7,897 nt of DNA from Anaerolineae bacterium (GTDB lineage Bacteria; Chloroflexota; Anaerolineae; Aggregatilineales; Aggregatilineaceae). Each line of letters begins with the position of its first letter. The stretch's first letter is position 1. The notes beneath the pieces were generated by a model. That model did not search any database. It was not told where the DNA came from and was given only the letters and a program-made list of their open reading frames with translations. Below are positions 4,548 through 7,897 of the stretch, in pieces. The position numbers and the translations under genes were made by a program. The stretch is from NCBI GenBank assembly GCA_020848665.1, contig JADLHR010000488.1:1-7897 (forward strand), in the 5' to 3' direction.

Positions 4548-7196
4548 ATGAGCGCGCCTGCGGGGGCCGCTGTGAAGCTGATTCTGACACATGATAACGC
4601 GGATTTCGACGCGCTGGCGTCGCTGTTCGCCGCGTGGAAGCTGGACCCGGCGGCCATCCCGGTGCTGCCGCGCCGCGTCAACCGCAACGTCGAGCAGTTT
4701 CTGAACCTGTACAACACGGCCTTTCCGTTTCGCCTGCCCGATGATCTGAAGCGCGGCGGGCAGGTGGACGGCGTGACTGTGGTGGACACGCAGAGCTTCA
4801 CGACCGTGCGCGGCATGCGCCCCGACACTCCTATTCACTTCATCGATCATCACCCACTGGATCGCGATCTGAGCGCCGAGCAGACCTTCTCCGGCGAGCC
4901 GGTTGGCGCGGCGACGACCTTGCTGGTCGAAGAGATTCACCGGCGCCACATCACGCTGGAGCCGCTCGAAGCGACGCTGCTGATACTCGGTATCTATGAG
5001 GATACCGGGTCGCTCTCCTATGGGACGACGACCGCCCGCGACATGCGCTGCGCGGCCTGGCTGATGGAATGCGGCGCTGATCTCGACGTGGTGCGCGAAT
5101 TCTTGCAGCACCGGCTGCTGCCGGATCAGCGCGCGCTCTACGAGCGGCTGCTCGAGGCGACGGAGACGCATACCGTTAACGGCCATCCTGTGCTGCTGGC
5201 GACGGCATCCGCCAACGAGCCGGTTGACGAGATCGCCACGCTCGCGCACAAGCTGCGCGAGCTGTACGAGCCGAGCGCGGTCTTCGTGCTGGTCCAGCTT
5301 GGCAGCGATATTCAGCTTGTCGCACGCGGCACAACTGACTCCATCGACGTTTCGCAGGTCGCGCGGCGCTTCGGTGGCGGGGGACACGGGCGCGCCGCCG
5401 CTGCTCTGATCCGCGACCGGCAGGTTCCGGTAGTGCGCCAGCAAATCCTGGATATGCTGCCCTCGGTCACTTCTGCCTCAGTGCGCGTTCAGGCGCTGAT
5501 GTCAGTCGGCGTCGAGACCGTGCGCGCCGATGATCGCGTCCGCACCGTGTATGAGCGCATGACGCGGACCGGGCACGAGGGCTATCCGGTGGTCGATGCT
5601 GACAACCGCCCGGTTGGGCTGGTCACGCGCCGCGCCGTCGACCGGGCCATGCATCACGGGCTGGGGCCGTCGCCGGTCCGGCAGGTGATGGACACCGGCG
5701 CGGTCACCGTCCGCCCGTCCGACTCAATTGACATTCTCCAGCAGCGGATGATGCGCTCCGGCTGGGGCCAGATTCCGGTGATCGACGCCGACGGGCGGCT
5801 GCTAGGAATCGTGACGCGGACCGATCTGATCAAGCAGTGGGGGCAGGCCGAAGACGAGACGCGGCGCGAGGCGATTGTGACGCGGCTGCGGCGCACGCTC
5901 GCCCCGGCGACCTGGCGGCTGCTGGAAACTATCGCGCAGCAGGCGCAGGCGCAGCAGGTCGGGCTGTACCTGGTCGGCGGGTTCGTGCGCGACGTGCTGC
6001 TGGACATTCCTAACAAAGACATCGACCTCGTCGTCGAGGGCGAAGCGCTGACGCTGGTGAAGGGCTTGCAGGCGCTGTACGGCGGCGACGTGCGCAGTCA
6101 TGCCCAGTTCGGCACGGCCAAATGGCTGCTCGACGCGGAGGTGCTGCGCACTCTCAAGCTCGACGCCGAGCCTGGCGCCGTGCCGCGCGCGATCGATTTC
6201 GTCTCGGCGCGGCGTGAGTTCTACGAAGAGCCGACCGCGCTGCCGACCGTTCAGCGCAGCTCGATCAAGCTGGACCTGTACCGGCGCGACTTCACGATCA
6301 ATACCCTGGCGATCCGGCTGGCGCCGGGACCGCCTGGCGATGTGCTGGATTTTTACGGCGGGCAGCAAGACCTGAAAGACGGCGTCGTCCGCGTGCTGCA
6401 CAGCCTGAGCTTTGTGGACGATCCTACGCGGATGCTGCGCGCCGTGCGCCTGGAGCAGCGGCTTGGCTTCCGGATCGAAGAGCGCACCGAGGAGCTGATC
6501 CAGAGTGCGCTTAGCCTGCTCGACCGGGTCAGCGGCGATCGGATTCGCCATGAGTTCGCCGCGATGCTGGCCGAAACGGAGCCGCTGCGGGCGCTCAGCC
6601 GCCTGGAACGGCTGGGTATTTTGCAGCAGATTCACCCCGACCTGCGTATCGACGACTGGGTGCGCGGGGCGTTCTACGCCATCCGCTACGCGCGCGAGAA
6701 CCACCCCTGGCCCTCGCTGGCGGAGTTCGACAACTGGATGCTGAGCACCTTCGCGCTGCTCACCAGCCGGCTGCCCGCCGACGAGTTGGAGCGCCTGGGA
6801 CGGCGCCTGCAATTCTCACGTGTCTATCTCAACCATCTTCAGGACGCGCGCGCCGTGATCGGGCAGCTGCCCCGGCTGGACGGCCCGGTTCCGGCCAGCG
6901 AGGTGGTCGCAATCCTCGAGCCGGTCAGCGAAGTGGGCTGGCTTGTCGGGTGGGCCGCCGCGCCGGGGGCGGAGGTTCGCGCCAATATCGAGCGTTTCGC
7001 CCGGCAGTGGCGCTTCGTCAGGCCGGCGATTGATGGGCGCGCCCTGGCCGCGATCACCGGCCTGAAGCCTGGCCCGCTCTATGGGCGGCTGCTCGGCGAG
7101 CTGCGACGCGCCTGGCTGGACGGCATAATCGCCACACCAGAACAGGAACGCGCGCTCCTGGAGCGGCTCGTGGCCGAGTCCGCCTCAGATTTATGA
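4548..7196 (+). CDS. DHH-DHHA1-CBS-CBS-tRNA nucleotidyltransferase/poly(A) polymerase fusion protein
   Basis: This 882-residue protein joins three modules. Residues 10-305 are a DHH phosphoesterase: H15..D19-x-D21, VVD80, D100-H101-H102, GIYEDTGS with D152, and the DHHA1 motif GGGGH (276-280). This is the fold of NrnA/RecJ enzymes, which hydrolyse short RNAs or dinucleotides with Mn. Two CBS domains follow at about 313-370 and 377-430; CBS pairs usually bind adenine nucleotides. From about 470 comes a class II nucleotidyltransferase: LVGGFVRD (475-482), D491-x-D493, RRDFTIN (579-585), and DDPTRMLRAVR (624-634), which replaces the EDxxR template motif with DDxxR. An RNA-binding domain continues to the end. 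Related fusions are known in Aquifex-, cyanobacteria- and Chloroflexi-like lineages, some as A-adding enzymes. Whether this one adds A, CCA or poly(A) is unknown. The ATG at 4548 lacks a clear Shine-Dalgarno site. A GTG at 4572, preceded by a G-run and giving VKLILTHDNADFDA, is a strong alternative start (874 residues). Confidence 0.9.
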   Translation: MSAPAGAAVKLILTHDNADFDALASLFAAWKLDPAAIPVLPRRVNRNVEQFLNLYNTAFPFRLPDDLKRGGQVDGVTVVDTQSFTTVRGMRPDTPIHFIDHHPLDRDLSAEQTFSGEPVGAATTLLVEEIHRRHITLEPLEATLLILGIYEDTGSLSYGTTTARDMRCAAWLMECGADLDVVREFLQHRLLPDQRALYERLLEATETHTVNGHPVLLATASANEPVDEIATLAHKLRELYEPSAVFVLVQLGSDIQLVARGTTDSIDVSQVARRFGGGGHGRAAAALIRDRQVPVVRQQILDMLPSVTSASVRVQALMSVGVETVRADDRVRTVYERMTRTGHEGYPVVDADNRPVGLVTRRAVDRAMHHGLGPSPVRQVMDTGAVTVRPSDSIDILQQRMMRSGWGQIPVIDADGRLLGIVTRTDLIKQWGQAEDETRREAIVTRLRRTLAPATWRLLETIAQQAQAQQVGLYLVGGFVRDVLLDIPNKDIDLVVEGEALTLVKGLQALYGGDVRSHAQFGTAKWLLDAEVLRTLKLDAEPGAVPRAIDFVSARREFYEEPTALPTVQRSSIKLDLYRRDFTINTLAIRLAPGPPGDVLDFYGGQQDLKDGVVRVLHSLSFVDDPTRMLRAVRLEQRLGFRIEERTEELIQSALSLLDRVSGDRIRHEFAAMLAETEPLRALSRLERLGILQQIHPDLRIDDWVRGAFYAIRYARENHPWPSLAEFDNWMLSTFALLTSRLPADELERLGRRLQFSRVYLNHLQDARAVIGQLPRLDGPVPASEVVAILEPVSEVGWLVGWAAAPGAEVRANIERFARQWRFVRPAIDGRALAAITGLKPGPLYGRLLGELRRAWLDGIIATPEQERALLERLVAESASDL

Positions 7197-7234
7197 GGCG
7201 CGAGAAGATTAAGATGGCGCGGTTCTGCGAAATG

Positions 7235-7263
7235 TTGGCAATCGGATGAACTTAGTGTAGTAT
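7235..7263 (+). promoter_or_regulatory. Sigma70-like promoter of the cupin gene
   Basis: TTGGCA (7235-7240, 5 of 6 consensus bases) and TAGTAT (7258-7263, 4 of 6) are 17 bases apart. Transcription would start near 7270, after the upstream GTG at 7267, so translation most likely begins at the ATG at 7318, about 48 bases into the transcript. Confidence 0.5.
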
Positions 7264-7317
7264 CGCGTGCCACACCCAACCTATCGACCGTTAAGCACTG
7301 AACACACCGAGCGAGCC

Positions 7318-7647
7318 ATGCCTGTTACGACTATGTCCCCCGTCAGGATCACCCGCTGGCGCGGCGGACAGCACCCGACGCTTGACAAGATCACCCGCCA
7401 GCTCGATCTGGAAGGCTTGCGCCCATACACCTGGAGCTGCACACCGAATTTCCGCCATGCGGCACGCAGTCACGGCTACGACAAGACGCTCTACTGCGTG
7501 CAAGGCTCGTTCGAGATCGAGTTTCCAGGGTCCAATGCGCGGATTACGCTCAGCGCGGGTGACCGGATCGATCTGCTGGGAGGTGTGCGCTACAGTATGA
7601 TCGTCGGTCCCTCCGGCGCACAGGGCGTGGAAGCGGCGCGGCGCTAG
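7318..7647 (+). CDS. Small cupin-fold protein with degenerate metal site
   Basis: A 109-residue single-domain protein whose pattern fits a one-barrel cupin: SHGYDKTLYCVQGSFEIEF (51-69) for the first conserved block and AGDRIDLLGGVRYSMIVGP (80-98) for the second. Cupins of this size act as enzymes, sugar or metabolite binders, or regulatory domains; no specific role can be given. The usual HxH...E and PxG..H metal ligands are mostly missing. Only H52 stands where a metal histidine is expected, the following positions read G-Y-D-K, and the second block has L87 and Y92 where Pro and His are typical. This points to a binding role or a different chemistry. The start at 7318 is chosen because the open frame to the GTG at 7267 would include the predicted transcription start. 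An ATG at 7333 (residue 6) is also possible; neither has a strong Shine-Dalgarno site. It has its own promoter and terminator, so it is probably a one-gene unit. Confidence 0.75.
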   Translation: MPVTTMSPVRITRWRGGQHPTLDKITRQLDLEGLRPYTWSCTPNFRHAARSHGYDKTLYCVQGSFEIEFPGSNARITLSAGDRIDLLGGVRYSMIVGPSGAQGVEAARR

Positions 7648-7680
7648 GGTTTTCAAGCGGCCAGCTTTGATGTACAGTTG

Positions 7681-7718
7681 CCAGGGTAGAGCCTTCCGGC
7701 TCGCCCTGGTTTTGTTTT
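7681..7718 (+). terminator. Intrinsic terminator after the cupin gene
   Basis: CCAGGG (7681-7686) pairs with CCCTGG (7704-7709) and GAGCC (7689-7693) with GGCTC (7698-7702), around a TTCC loop with a small internal mismatch (TA against G). The run TTTTGTTTT (7710-7718) follows at once. It lies 33 bases after the cupin stop and is the only clear terminator in the window. Confidence 0.9.
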
Positions 7719-7736
7719 CGGCGAAGGAATATTTGC

Positions 7737-7743
7737 AGGAGGT
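7737..7743 (+). promoter_or_regulatory. Strong ribosome binding site of the right-edge gene
   Basis: AGGAGGT lies 5 bases before the ATG at 7749, the best Shine-Dalgarno match in the window, and it supports the reality of the truncated gene that follows. Confidence 0.75.
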
Positions 7744-7748
7744 GCGGG

Positions 7749-7897
7749 ATGCGCCGTTTGCGCCCGATCAGCCGCCGCCGGCGTGAGCGTGCGGCGGAGC
7801 TTCAGCCCGACGAGGGCTTCGAGTCTGCCGCGCAGGACGAATGGAGCGATCCGGGCGCTCTGGCTGCGGGCGGCGATTTGCGTCCCTTCGTGCCGGT
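7749..7897 (+). CDS. Unidentified protein with Arg-rich N-terminus, C-terminus off the window
   Basis: From the ATG at 7749, 49 codons run open to the window end. The first 14 residues carry seven arginines (MRRLRPISRRRRER), then the chain turns acidic and Gln/Ala/Gly-rich (ELQPDEGFESAAQDEWSDPGALAAGGDLRPFVP). This looks like a low-complexity, probably disordered N-terminal tail such as often precedes a membrane or nucleic acid-binding domain. No family is recognisable. The near-perfect AGGAGGT just upstream makes the start convincing. The gene begins only 30 bases after the cupin terminator's T-run, with no obvious promoter between, so its transcription start may overlap the terminator, or it relies on read-through. 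Confidence 0.65.
   Translation, partial: MRRLRPISRRRRERAAELQPDEGFESAAQDEWSDPGALAAGGDLRPFVP

Noticed and set aside
4215..5444. 409-codon minus-strand frame
   Set aside because: Antisense to the end of the dehydrogenase and the DHH domain; His/Arg/Gln-rich translation with no family, as expected for a shadow of GC-rich codons.
5802..6812. 336-codon minus-strand frame
   Set aside because: Antisense to the CBS and nucleotidyltransferase domains; no recognisable motif.
7197..7234. Terminator after the fusion gene
   Set aside because: No stem followed by a T-run was found in this short gap, so read-through into the cupin gene remains possible.
1..7897. Mobile element, CRISPR array, tRNA, riboswitch or defence system
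   Set aside because: No transposase, integrase, terminal repeats, regularly spaced repeats, tRNA-like fold or recognisable riboswitch core was seen; all long genes are metabolic or RNA-processing.

Overview
The window is GC-rich, with TTG starts and genes packed almost end to end. It suggests a free-living, high-GC, non-proteobacterial bacterium. My best guess is a member of the Chloroflexota (Anaerolineae-like), from the LysN-type aminotransferase, the DHH-CBS-nucleotidyltransferase fusion and the small cupin. That guess rests on remembered family resemblance, not a database search. I see no phage, transposon, CRISPR array, tRNA or rRNA signature.

Layout. Positions 1-2113 hold a leftward two-gene unit. 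A LysN-type PLP aminotransferase comes first, followed 11 bases later by a family I CoA-transferase (acetyl-CoA hydrolase / 4-hydroxybutyrate CoA-transferase type) that runs off the left edge. A 245-base divergent region (2114-2358) carries a good leftward sigma70-like promoter bracketed by a 9-bp inverted repeat, and a GC-rich hairpin. Rightward genes then follow: a UbiA-family membrane prenyltransferase (2359-3270); a 185-base gap with a perfect TATAAT and a 17-bp tandem repeat; a divergent isocitrate dehydrogenase-family enzyme (3456-4541); and, only 6 bases later, an 882-residue DHH-DHHA1-CBS-CBS-tRNA nucleotidyltransferase/poly(A) polymerase fusion (4548-7196). A small cupin gene (7318-7647) has its own promoter and a clear intrinsic terminator. 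The first 49 codons of an unidentified Arg-rich protein complete the right edge.

How the genes may work together. The aminotransferase and CoA-transferase look co-transcribed and could act in amino acid or 2-oxo acid metabolism, since one makes 2-oxo acids and the other moves CoA between carboxylic acids. The dehydrogenase and the RNA-end enzyme are probably co-transcribed, but I see no biochemical link between them. The prenyltransferase and cupin look like single-gene units.

I do not see a wholly new system. The best leads are the repeat architecture of the two regulatory regions, the mixed cofactor signature of the dehydrogenase, the dehydrogenase/RNA-enzyme pairing, and the degenerate metal site of the cupin.
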